NCBI RefSeq assembly: GCF_014195505.1
Contig: NZ_JACIBV010000001.1
Span: 6,386,001-6,450,000 of the forward strand
Origin: Nonomuraea dietziae
GTDB lineage: Bacteria; Actinomycetota; Actinomycetes; Streptosporangiales; Streptosporangiaceae
DNA: 64,000 nucleotides
Direction of reading: 5' to 3'
A model generated the notes under the pieces. That model was not told where the DNA came from. It did no database searches and saw only the letters and a list, made by a program, of their open reading frames with translations. Positions 7,454-14,733 of this stretch are shown one piece after another (the stretch's first letter is position 1; each line of letters starts with the position of its first letter). Position numbers and translations under genes: made by a program.

Positions 7454-9020
7454 AGTGCCGAAGGTGCTCAATAGGCGACTAGTTCCCCCCATGCCGGTTG
7501 ACACGTTATGGGGATGGGTGGGGCCCTTGCTGGTCACCGCTTTCGGGGCGTTCCTTCGTTTCTTCCGGCTGGGCGAACCGCACGCCGTCGTCTTCGACGA
7601 GACGTTCTACATCAAGGACGCCTACGCGCTGCTCACGTTCGGCGTGGAGCGGGTGGCGCTCGGCGACGAGAAGAATCCCGTCGCCGACAAGATGATCATC
7701 GCGGGCGATCTCGACTTCTGGAAGAAGTGCCCGGCGGTGGAGGACTGCGCGGAGTACGTCGCGCACCCGCCGCTGGGCAAGTGGATGATCGCGGCGGGCG
7801 AGTGGCTGTTCGGCATGAACCCCTTCGGCTGGCGCTTCGCCGGCGCGCTGGTGGGCGCCCTGTCGATCCTGATCCTCGCCAGGGTCGCGCGCAGGATGAC
7901 CCGCTCCACGATGCTGGGTTGCCTGGCGGGCATGCTGCTCGCGATGGACGGGCTGCACTTCGTGCTCTCCCGCAACGTGCTGCTCGACATCTTCCTGATG
8001 TTCTGGGTGCTGGCCGCCTTCGCCTGCCTGGTGGTCGACAGGGATCAGGCCAGGCAGCGGCTGTCCGACTGGTACGAGCGCTCCCTGCCCACGCCGGCGG
8101 GTCCGGGACTGGGCCTCAGGCCGTGGCGGCTGGCGGCGGGGGCGTGCCTGGGGGCGGCGTGCGCGGTCAAGTGGTCGGGCGTCTTCTTCCTGATCGCCTT
8201 CGCCGTCATGTCGCTGCTGTGGGACGCGGGGGCGCGAAGGGCGCTCGGGCTGCGGGAGCCGTACAGGGGGGTGGTCCTGCGGGACCTGACCGGCGCGCTC
8301 GGCGCGCTGGCGCTGGCCCCCGCGGTGGTCCACATGGCCAGCTGGACCGGCTGGTTCGTGAAGGCGGAGGGCTGGGGGCGCAACTGGGAGCAGGCCACGA
8401 GCGCGGGGCCCGCCTTCTTCGTCTTCGACTCGCTGCGGTCGTGGCTGAGCTACCAGATCCAGGTACTGAGCTTCCACACCGGCATGGAGAAGACACATCC
8501 CTACCAGTCGGAGCCGTGGCAGTGGCCGCTCCTGCAGCGGCCCGTGTCCTTCTACTACCCCTCGAACCCGCCGCCGACGGGCTGCGGGGTGGACAAGTGC
8601 TCCTCGGCGGTGCTCGGGGTCGGCACGCCCGCCCTGTGGTACCTGGCGGTGCTCGCGCTGCTGGCGATCATCGCGTGGTACGTCGCCGGCCGCGACTGGC
8701 GCGCGGGGGCGGTGCTGCTGGCCTACGGCGCGGGCTGGCTGCCGTGGTTCTACTACGCGATCGCCGACAACAGGACGATGTACCTGTTCTACATGGCCCC
8801 CATCGTGCCGTTCATGGTGCTGGCGATCGTGCTCACGGCCGGGCTCATCCTCGGCCCCGCCGACGCCCCTCCGGTCAGGCGGGCCGCGGGCGCGGCCGTG
8901 GTCGGGGCGTCCGCGCTGGTCGTGCTGATCAACTTCGGCTGGCTCTACCCGGTGCTGAGCGCCGAGACGATCACGTACTCACAGTGGTGGGCTCGGATGC
9001 TGATGCGCTCGTGGGTGTGA
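7419..9020 (+). CDS. Protein O-mannosyltransferase (GT39, PMT family), copy 2
   Basis: The 533-residue product is clearly a paralogue of the leftward copy: the same WGWVGPLL, FDETFYIKDAY (Asp60-Glu61), HPPLGKWMIAAGEWLFGMNPFGWR, ARVARRMTRST and LPWFYYAIADNRTM stretches recur in order. It differs by an insert near residues 85-105 and a different stretch before the Cys-rich loop. About ten membrane segments are present. The first ATG (7419) overlaps rsmI by 35 bases; GTG at 7455 or 7464 are alternatives, as only the region from about residue 20 aligns with the other copy. The 3' end overlaps the convergent gene by 50 bases. It may have a different protein or polyprenyl-sugar preference from copy 1. 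Confidence 0.92.
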   Translation: MTRFTGDRQRHKVPKVLNRRLVPPMPVDTLWGWVGPLLVTAFGAFLRFFRLGEPHAVVFDETFYIKDAYALLTFGVERVALGDEKNPVADKMIIAGDLDFWKKCPAVEDCAEYVAHPPLGKWMIAAGEWLFGMNPFGWRFAGALVGALSILILARVARRMTRSTMLGCLAGMLLAMDGLHFVLSRNVLLDIFLMFWVLAAFACLVVDRDQARQRLSDWYERSLPTPAGPGLGLRPWRLAAGACLGAACAVKWSGVFFLIAFAVMSLLWDAGARRALGLREPYRGVVLRDLTGALGALALAPAVVHMASWTGWFVKAEGWGRNWEQATSAGPAFFVFDSLRSWLSYQIQVLSFHTGMEKTHPYQSEPWQWPLLQRPVSFYYPSNPPPTGCGVDKCSSAVLGVGTPALWYLAVLALLAIIAWYVAGRDWRAGAVLLAYGAGWLPWFYYAIADNRTMYLFYMAPIVPFMVLAIVLTAGLILGPADAPPVRRAAGAAVVGASALVVLINFGWLYPVLSAETITYSQWWARMLMRSWV

Positions 9021-10524
9021 CCGCCGCGCGGCGACGCAGCCTGACGCCGTGCCTGAGCGTGATCGCCGCCGCCATGCACGCCAGAGGTACGGCGGGCAGC
9101 AGATAGCGGTAGTCGAACTCGGCCGTGGCGGCCGGCGCCAGTATCAGCCCGAACGCCCCCAGCCACGGCAGCAGCACGGGGCCGCCCAGCCTGCGCCACC
9201 TGACGACCACCCCGGCCAGGCCGACGAGCAGGATGCCGCCGAGCATGACGCCCTGGAGGTAGAACACCTTCTGGTAGGCGCTCATGATGTCGGCCCACGG
9301 GTGGACGATCCTGGTCTCGGCGGGGCCCTGCTCGTACATGAACGCGTCGGTGTCGGCCCTGCCGCCCACGGTCGCCCACTTCGGCAGCCGCTTGGGCTTC
9401 CCCTCGGCGTCGAGGTCGTAATAGGGCTTGAACTGGTACTGCTGGAAGGTGGCCTCGTCGGGGAAACGCGGCCTGCCCCAGGTGAAGGCGCGCATGAAGT
9501 CGCGCGCGACGACCTGGAGGTAGTCGCCAGGCTGGGCCAGGATCGCCCGCTTGGCGAACTGGCCGGCCACGTCGTTCTTGAAGTCGTCGAACTTCACCTT
9601 GCCGGGCAGGCGGTGCAGCACCTCGCCACCGGCGTTGCCGTTGCCGCTGCCGGTGCCCCACAGGTACCACTGGGCGTAGCTGACCCGCTTGTTGACGGGC
9701 TCCTCGATGCACATGAACGCCAGCGGCAGCTCGCGGGGCAGGTCGAGGTCCATCTTGGCGCAGTCGGCGAAGATCGACACGCGCATGTAGAGGATGAGCC
9801 CGTCGCTGTTGGTCATGGCGAATTTGCCAAAAGTTACGTAGAACCAGCTCATGTAGGCGACGACCGGGAGCGCGCAGGCGGTGACCATCGCGACGATCGG
9901 CTTCCAGCCGGTGCGCTTGATCAGCATGTAGACGACCACGAGCCCGAGGATCGGCAGGCCGATCGAGCGGGTCAGCGCGGTGAGCGCCAGCAGGAACCCG
10001 ACGACCGCGCCGACCTTCCATGACATGCGCCGGTGCCAGAGCACGAGCGTGATGACGCCCACCACCAGCAGCGTGAACATCGTGTCGGACATCACCAGCT
10101 GCTCGAGCTGGATCTGGTAGGCGTCGAACAGCACGGGGACGGCCGCCAGCGTCGCGCCCCACTTGGGCAGCGCGAACTTCCTGCGCAGCAGCGCGTAGAT
10201 CAGCACACCGGTGGCCAGGCCCATGAGGTGCTGGGTGAAGACGACCAGGGTGAAGCTGTGGAAGGGCTGCAGAAGCATCAGCCAGAAGCTGTAGCCGTCG
10301 GGTCTGACAGCGCTCGGCCTGGGATGCAGCGCCACCGAGACGTACTCGTAGGAGTCGTTGAACCACATGGCGGGGCTGTAGCCGAGCATGGCGATCAACC
10401 GCAGCAACGCGCCCAGCGCGAAGGCGGTGACGAAAACGCGGTGCCTGCTCACATAGGACAGCAAACGAGCCTTTCGCCCGGGGACGGAAGGCTCGACACG
10501 CGTTCTCTCTGCAACGCTCACCAT
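8971..10524 (-). CDS. GT39/ArnT-like membrane glycosyltransferase
   Basis: The product is 517 residues with about 10-11 membrane segments. The first loop, NDSYEYVSVALHPRPS, holds the acidic residues expected in GT-C enzymes such as PMT_2/ArnT. The large extracytoplasmic loop spans about residues 225-390, and the end has two or three more membrane segments. GT-C enzymes use polyprenyl-phosphate sugars outside the membrane. I chose the ATG at 10524, which has a GGTGGAGG ribosome site, over the longer frame to 10719. The gene converges on the second PMT gene with a 50-base overlap. The acceptor is unknown; the context suggests surface glycosylation. Confidence 0.75.
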   Translation of the reverse strand: MVSVAERTRVEPSVPGRKARLLSYVSRHRVFVTAFALGALLRLIAMLGYSPAMWFNDSYEYVSVALHPRPSAVRPDGYSFWLMLLQPFHSFTLVVFTQHLMGLATGVLIYALLRRKFALPKWGATLAAVPVLFDAYQIQLEQLVMSDTMFTLLVVGVITLVLWHRRMSWKVGAVVGFLLALTALTRSIGLPILGLVVVYMLIKRTGWKPIVAMVTACALPVVAYMSWFYVTFGKFAMTNSDGLILYMRVSIFADCAKMDLDLPRELPLAFMCIEEPVNKRVSYAQWYLWGTGSGNGNAGGEVLHRLPGKVKFDDFKNDVAGQFAKRAILAQPGDYLQVVARDFMRAFTWGRPRFPDEATFQQYQFKPYYDLDAEGKPKRLPKWATVGGRADTDAFMYEQGPAETRIVHPWADIMSAYQKVFYLQGVMLGGILLVGLAGVVVRWRRLGGPVLLPWLGAFGLILAPAATAEFDYRYLLPAVPLACMAAAITLRHGVRLRRRAAVTPTSASASEPTTVST

Positions 10525-10631
10525 GCTTTGACCTCCACCGATCGCGCTGCAGAGGACCGGATCTTCCTGTGCGCCCCAGGCGTCACGTCCCGCCAGCCCG
10601 GCGGTAGGCCCAGCGTCGACAGTGCCGAGCA

Positions 10632-10651
10632 GCTCGATCATATCATCGAGC
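10632..10651. promoter_or_regulatory. Near-palindrome in divergent region upstream of GT genes
   Basis: GCTCGAT and ATCGAGC arms flank six bases; nine of ten half-site positions match. It lies in the 242-bp gap between the leftward GT39-like gene (start 10524) and the rightward GT2 gene (start 10767). It could be an operator for either gene. No recognised consensus. Confidence 0.35.
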
Positions 10652-10766
10652 CTTTGGACGACTATTCCCCTCCAGAATGCCACTCGTTTCGAGGACTTGA
10701 CCCGACCACGTCGGGGCACAGGGCATGATGGTTAGCTGGGAAGTGCCGTGACTGAAGGGTCGAGAC

Positions 10767-11990
10767 GTGGAACTGACGGTGGTCATGCCCTGCCTCAACG
10801 AGGCGGAGACCGTGGAAGTCTGCGTGCGCAAAGCTGTTGCGTGCATGGAAGAGCACGGCATCGAGGGCGAGGTCCTGATCGCCGACAACGGCAGCACGGA
10901 CGGCTCGCAGCAGCTGGCGCGCGACGCGGGCGCCCGCGTGGTGCACATCGAGGAGAAGGGCTACGGCAACGCCCTGATGGGCGGCATCCGCGCGGCCCGC
11001 GGCAAGTACGTCATCATGGGCGACGCCGACGACTCCTACGACTTCACCGCGCTGCTGCCCTTCGTCGAGCAGCTGCGTGAGGGCGCCGACCTGGTGATGG
11101 GCAACCGCTTCAAGGGCGGCATCGCCCCTGGCGCCATGCCCCCGCTGCACCGCTACCTCGGCAACCCGGTCCTGTCGTTCGTCGGCAGGCTCTTCTTCCC
11201 GAGCGCGATCGGCGACTTCCACTGCGGCCTGCGTGGCTTCCGCCGCGAGTCGATCCTGCGGCTCGGGCTGCAGACCGGCGGCATGGAGTTCGCCAGCGAG
11301 ATGGTGGTGAAGTCCACCCTGCAGGGCCTCGACGTGCGCGAGGTGCCCACCACGCTCTCGCCCGACGGCCGCTCCCGTCCTCCGCACCTGCGCTCCTGGC
11401 GCGACGGCTGGCGCCACCTGCGCTTCCTGCTGCTCTACAGCCCCAAGTGGCTGTTCTTCATCCCCGGCCTGGTGCTCATGGCGCTCGGCCTGGTCGCGGG
11501 CGCGGCCCTGACGTTCGGGCCGGTGAAGATCGGCGAGCTGGCCTTCGACGTCGACACCCTGGTCGGCGCGTCCGCCGCGGTGGTGATCGGCTTCCAGGCG
11601 GCACTGTTCGCGCTCTTCACCAAGGTGTACGCGGCGGAAGAGGGCTTCCTGCCGGAGTCGCCACGCATCCGCAAGCTGATCAGCATCGTCACACTGGAGA
11701 AGGGCCTGGTCGTCGGCGGCCTGCTGGCCCTGGCCGGTCTGGTCGGCCTGGTGATGTCGCTGGTGCACTGGCAGGTCCGCAGCTTCGGCGCGCTCGACCC
11801 GCGCGAGTCGCTGCGCATCGTCGTCCCCTCGGCGACCGCGCTCATCATGAGCTTCCAGACGATCTTCGCCGCGCTGTTCATCAGCATCCTGGGCATCAGG
11901 CGCACCAGGGAGACGGCCATCGACGTGGCCGCCAAGGCGGCGGAGGAGGCGGCGGAGGCCGTCTCCAGAGAAGAGTCCTCCACAGCCTAG
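10767..11990 (+). CDS. GT2 glycosyltransferase with C-terminal membrane domain (DPM/GtrB-like)
   Basis: Residues 1-220 form a GT-A fold: TVVMPCLNE start, ADNGSTDGS, and the metal/nucleotide acidic motif MGDADDSYDF. The C-terminal part has four hydrophobic segments (about 222-250, 262-290, 310-335, 355-385) and ends in an Ala/Glu-rich cytoplasmic helix. This layout fits polyprenyl-phosphate sugar synthases, which move a sugar from a nucleotide donor to a lipid carrier; GT39 enzymes then use it. Placement next to PMT and GT39-like genes supports that link, but the sugar is not known. The GTG start at 10767 has a GAAGGG-type ribosome site. Confidence 0.82.
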   Translation: MELTVVMPCLNEAETVEVCVRKAVACMEEHGIEGEVLIADNGSTDGSQQLARDAGARVVHIEEKGYGNALMGGIRAARGKYVIMGDADDSYDFTALLPFVEQLREGADLVMGNRFKGGIAPGAMPPLHRYLGNPVLSFVGRLFFPSAIGDFHCGLRGFRRESILRLGLQTGGMEFASEMVVKSTLQGLDVREVPTTLSPDGRSRPPHLRSWRDGWRHLRFLLLYSPKWLFFIPGLVLMALGLVAGAALTFGPVKIGELAFDVDTLVGASAAVVIGFQAALFALFTKVYAAEEGFLPESPRIRKLISIVTLEKGLVVGGLLALAGLVGLVMSLVHWQVRSFGALDPRESLRIVVPSATALIMSFQTIFAALFISILGIRRTRETAIDVAAKAAEEAAEAVSREESSTA

Positions 11991-12022
11991 GGGTAATGGG
12001 GTTCCCGGCCCTCGGCGAGCCT

Positions 12023-12028
12023 TAGTCT
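12023..12028 (+). promoter_or_regulatory. -10 element TAGTCT of a probable leaderless metG promoter
   Basis: TAGTCT ends seven bases before the metG ATG, and no ribosome-binding sequence lies between. That spacing would put the transcription start at or next to the ATG. Leaderless mRNAs of this type are common in actinobacteria; similar spacing is seen before tatD and rpfB in this window. Confidence 0.45.
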
Positions 12029-12035
12029 TGATGTC

Positions 12036-13574
12036 ATGTTCTACGTCTCCACGCCGATCTACTACGTCAACGACGCTCCGCACCTGGGCCACGCCTACAC
12101 GACCGTCGCGGGCGACGTGCTGACGCGCTGGCACCGCCAGCGCGGCGAGCAGGTGTGGTACCTCACGGGCACCGACGAGCACGGCCAGAAGATCATGCGA
12201 ACCGCCGAGGCCAACGGCGTCACCCCGCAGGAGTGGTCCGACAAGCTCGTCGAGGAGGCGTGGAAGCCGCTCTGGCAGCACCTCGAGATCGCCAACGACG
12301 ACTTCATCCGCACCACGGAGAAGCGTCACACCGAGCGGGTCCAGGAGTTCGTCCAGGACCTCTACGACAAGGGCGAGATCTACAAGGGTGGCTACGAGGG
12401 CCCCTACTGCGTGGGCTGCGAGGAGTTCAAGACCCCCGGCGACCTGCTCGAGGGCGACCTCTGCCCGATCCACAAGCGGCCCGTCGAGTGGCTGCGCGAG
12501 GACAACTACTTCTTCAAGCTCTCCGAGTACGGCGAGCGTCTGCTGGAGTTCTACGAGGCCAACCCCGACTTCATCCAGCCCGCCTCCGCGCGCAACGAGG
12601 TCCTGCAGTTCGTCAGGACGGGCCTGCAGGACCTGTCGATCTCCCGTTCCACCTTCGACTGGGGCATCCCGATCCCGTGGGACGACAAGCACGTCATCTA
12701 CGTGTGGGTCGACGCCCTGCTCAACTACGCCACGGCGGTCGGCTACGGCTCCGACCCCGAGCGCTTCGAGCGCATCTGGCCCGCCGACGTCCACCTGGTC
12801 GGCAAGGACATCCTGCGCTTCCACGCGGTCATCTGGCCAGCGATGCTGATGGCCAACGGTCTCCCGCTGCCCGGCAAGGTCTTCGCCAACGGCTGGCTGA
12901 TGGTCGGCGGCGAGAAGATGAGCAAGTCCAACCTGACCGGCATCTCGCCCCGGCAGCTCACCGAGCACTTCGGCGTCGACGCCTACCGCTACTACTTCCT
13001 GCGGGCGATCCCGTTCGGCCAGGACGGCTCGTTCTCGTGGGAGGACTTCTCCGCCCGCTACACCTCCGAGCTGGCCAACGACTTCGGCAACCTGGCCTCC
13101 AGGGTCGCCGCGATGATCGGCAAGTACTTCGACGGCGAGTTGCCCGCCTCCGCCGAGCGGGAGGAGGCGGTGGCCGGCGCGCTGGCCGAGACCGTCGCCA
13201 AGGCCGACAGGGCGATCGGCGACGAGCTCGACTTCGCCGGCGGCCTCGGCGCGATCTTCGACTTCGTGAAGCTGGTCAACGGCTATCTCAGCGAGCAGGA
13301 GCCGTGGAAGGTGGCCAAGGACACCTCCGAGGAGGGCCGCGCCAGGCTGGCGACCATTCTCTACACCGCCGCCGAGTCGCTGCGCGCCGTCGCGGTGCTG
13401 CTCAACCCGGTCATGCCGGGCACGGCCGAGAAGCTGTGGGCCTCGCTGGGCGCAGAGGAGCACCTGGGCGCCCTGGCCGAGCAGCGCGTGGCCGAGGCGG
13501 GCCAGTGGGGCAGGCTGCCCGCGGGTGCCCGCGTCGTCAAGGGCGAGATCCTCTTCCCCCGCCTGGAGAGCTAG
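12036..13574 (+). CDS. metG: Methionyl-tRNA synthetase
   Basis: This class I synthetase charges tRNA-Met for initiation and elongation. The 512-residue product has the HIGH motif as HLGH (16-19) at the end of PIYYVNDAPHLGHAYTT, and the KMSKS loop at 294-298. A zinc-type knuckle (CVGCEEF then CPIH) is inserted in the connective region, and an anticodon-binding helical domain closes the chain. There is no C-terminal tRNA-binding extension, so it is the short actinobacterial type. It starts the usual metG-tatD-rpfB-ksgA series, here separated from tatD by two accessory genes. The stop codon shares the palindrome CTAG with the convergent monooxygenase gene. Confidence 0.97.
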   Translation: MFYVSTPIYYVNDAPHLGHAYTTVAGDVLTRWHRQRGEQVWYLTGTDEHGQKIMRTAEANGVTPQEWSDKLVEEAWKPLWQHLEIANDDFIRTTEKRHTERVQEFVQDLYDKGEIYKGGYEGPYCVGCEEFKTPGDLLEGDLCPIHKRPVEWLREDNYFFKLSEYGERLLEFYEANPDFIQPASARNEVLQFVRTGLQDLSISRSTFDWGIPIPWDDKHVIYVWVDALLNYATAVGYGSDPERFERIWPADVHLVGKDILRFHAVIWPAMLMANGLPLPGKVFANGWLMVGGEKMSKSNLTGISPRQLTEHFGVDAYRYYFLRAIPFGQDGSFSWEDFSARYTSELANDFGNLASRVAAMIGKYFDGELPASAEREEAVAGALAETVAKADRAIGDELDFAGGLGAIFDFVKLVNGYLSEQEPWKVAKDTSEEGRARLATILYTAAESLRAVAVLLNPVMPGTAEKLWASLGAEEHLGALAEQRVAEAGQWGRLPAGARVVKGEILFPRLES

Positions 13575-14698
13575 TAGTCCTTCAGGGAGACGGCTCCCGC
13601 CGTCTTCCTGACCGACTTGGCGATCAAGCCCTTCCACGGCAGGTAGGGGAGCAGCCGGTAGTTCTGGTTGAGGAACCACGCCATGAACCTGCTCTCGGGC
13701 ACCATCCACCTGCCCGCGCTCTCGCCCGACTTCTGGCAGCCGCGCACGTAGTCGCGCATGGCCTGCTCGTACCGGTCGAGAGCGCCCTCGGTGCCCCGGG
13801 CGAGCTCGCCCGCCAGCACGTACGCGCCGACCACGGCCAGGCCCGTGCCCATGCCCGACAGCGGCGAGGGGCACCACGCGGCGTCGCCGAGCAGCACCAC
13901 GTCGCCGCGTGACCAGCGCTCCATGCGGACCTGGCTGATGGCGTCGTAGTAGAGGTCGTCGGCCGATCTCATCCGCTTCAGCAGCTCGGGCGCCTCCCAT
14001 CCGACGCCCTCGAAGGCCTCGGCGACCAGGTCCATCGGGTCGCCGTCGCGTGTGGGCGAGGGGAAGTAGAAGACGGCCTTCGCGTCACTGCCGCCCGTGC
14101 TGTAGATGCCGACGTTCCTGCCGGGGGTGTTGTAGAGCAGGCCGGTGCGGTTGAGCCCGAGGTAGTTGTCGACGGTGAAGATCGCGAAGTGCAGGCCGAG
14201 ATTCGTGACGAAGTCCTCCTCGGGGCCGAAGACGAGCCGCCTGACGTTCGAGTGGACCCCGTCCGCGCCCACGACCAGGTCGAAGCTGCGGGGCGGGCCC
14301 TTGTCGAAGGTGACGAGGGAGCCGGACACGGCCGTGATCGAGTCACCGAAGACGTACTCGGTCCTGTCGCGCGTGGCCTCGTACAGGATCGTGGCCAGGT
14401 CGCCGCGCAGGATCTCCACGTCGCCCGCGAACAGGTCGGCGGGCATCGAGGCGATCCTCTCGCCGTCCTGCCTGACGTAGGACATCGCGCCCATGTGGGT
14501 CTGGCGCCGCTCGATCTCCTCCAGCAGCCCCATTTTGCGCAGCACGGACAGATGCGCGGGGCCGCGGAAGTCGACCGCGTAGCCGCCCGCGCGGGGGGCG
14601 GGGGCGCTCTCGACGACGGTGGTGGTGAAGCCGTGCCTGGTGAGCCAGTAGGCCAGGGCGGGTCCTGCGACGCCTGCCCCCGAGATCAGGATGTTCAT
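13571..14698 (-). CDS. FAD-dependent monooxygenase (PHBH/PF01494 type)
   Basis: The product is 375 residues. It begins with the Rossmann dinucleotide motif ILISGAGVAGPALAYWL and a conserved Arg-Gly region (PRAGGYAVDFRGPA). It has the DG-type motif VVGADGVHSNVR, and the second FAD motif GDAAWCPSPLSGMGTGLA. Such flavoproteins hydroxylate or epoxidise aromatic or polyketide substrates using NAD(P)H and O2. The start ATG at 14698 lies 36 bp beyond the stop of the SARP regulator gene on the same strand, so both may be co-transcribed. Substrate unknown; antibiotic modification or aromatic breakdown are both possible. Confidence 0.9.
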   Translation of the reverse strand: MNILISGAGVAGPALAYWLTRHGFTTTVVESAPAPRAGGYAVDFRGPAHLSVLRKMGLLEEIERRQTHMGAMSYVRQDGERIASMPADLFAGDVEILRGDLATILYEATRDRTEYVFGDSITAVSGSLVTFDKGPPRSFDLVVGADGVHSNVRRLVFGPEEDFVTNLGLHFAIFTVDNYLGLNRTGLLYNTPGRNVGIYSTGGSDAKAVFYFPSPTRDGDPMDLVAEAFEGVGWEAPELLKRMRSADDLYYDAISQVRMERWSRGDVVLLGDAAWCPSPLSGMGTGLAVVGAYVLAGELARGTEGALDRYEQAMRDYVRGCQKSGESAGRWMVPESRFMAWFLNQNYRLLPYLPWKGLIAKSVRKTAGAVSLKDY

Positions 14699-14733
14699 GC
14701 GGCCGAGCCTGGCGGCCCTCGCTCACCGAACGC

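Noticed and set aside
10662..14000. Very long minus-strand ORF opposite GT2 and metG
   Set aside because: It is a high-GC shadow of well-identified genes on the other strand, with Gly/Arg/His/Gln-rich low-complexity reading.
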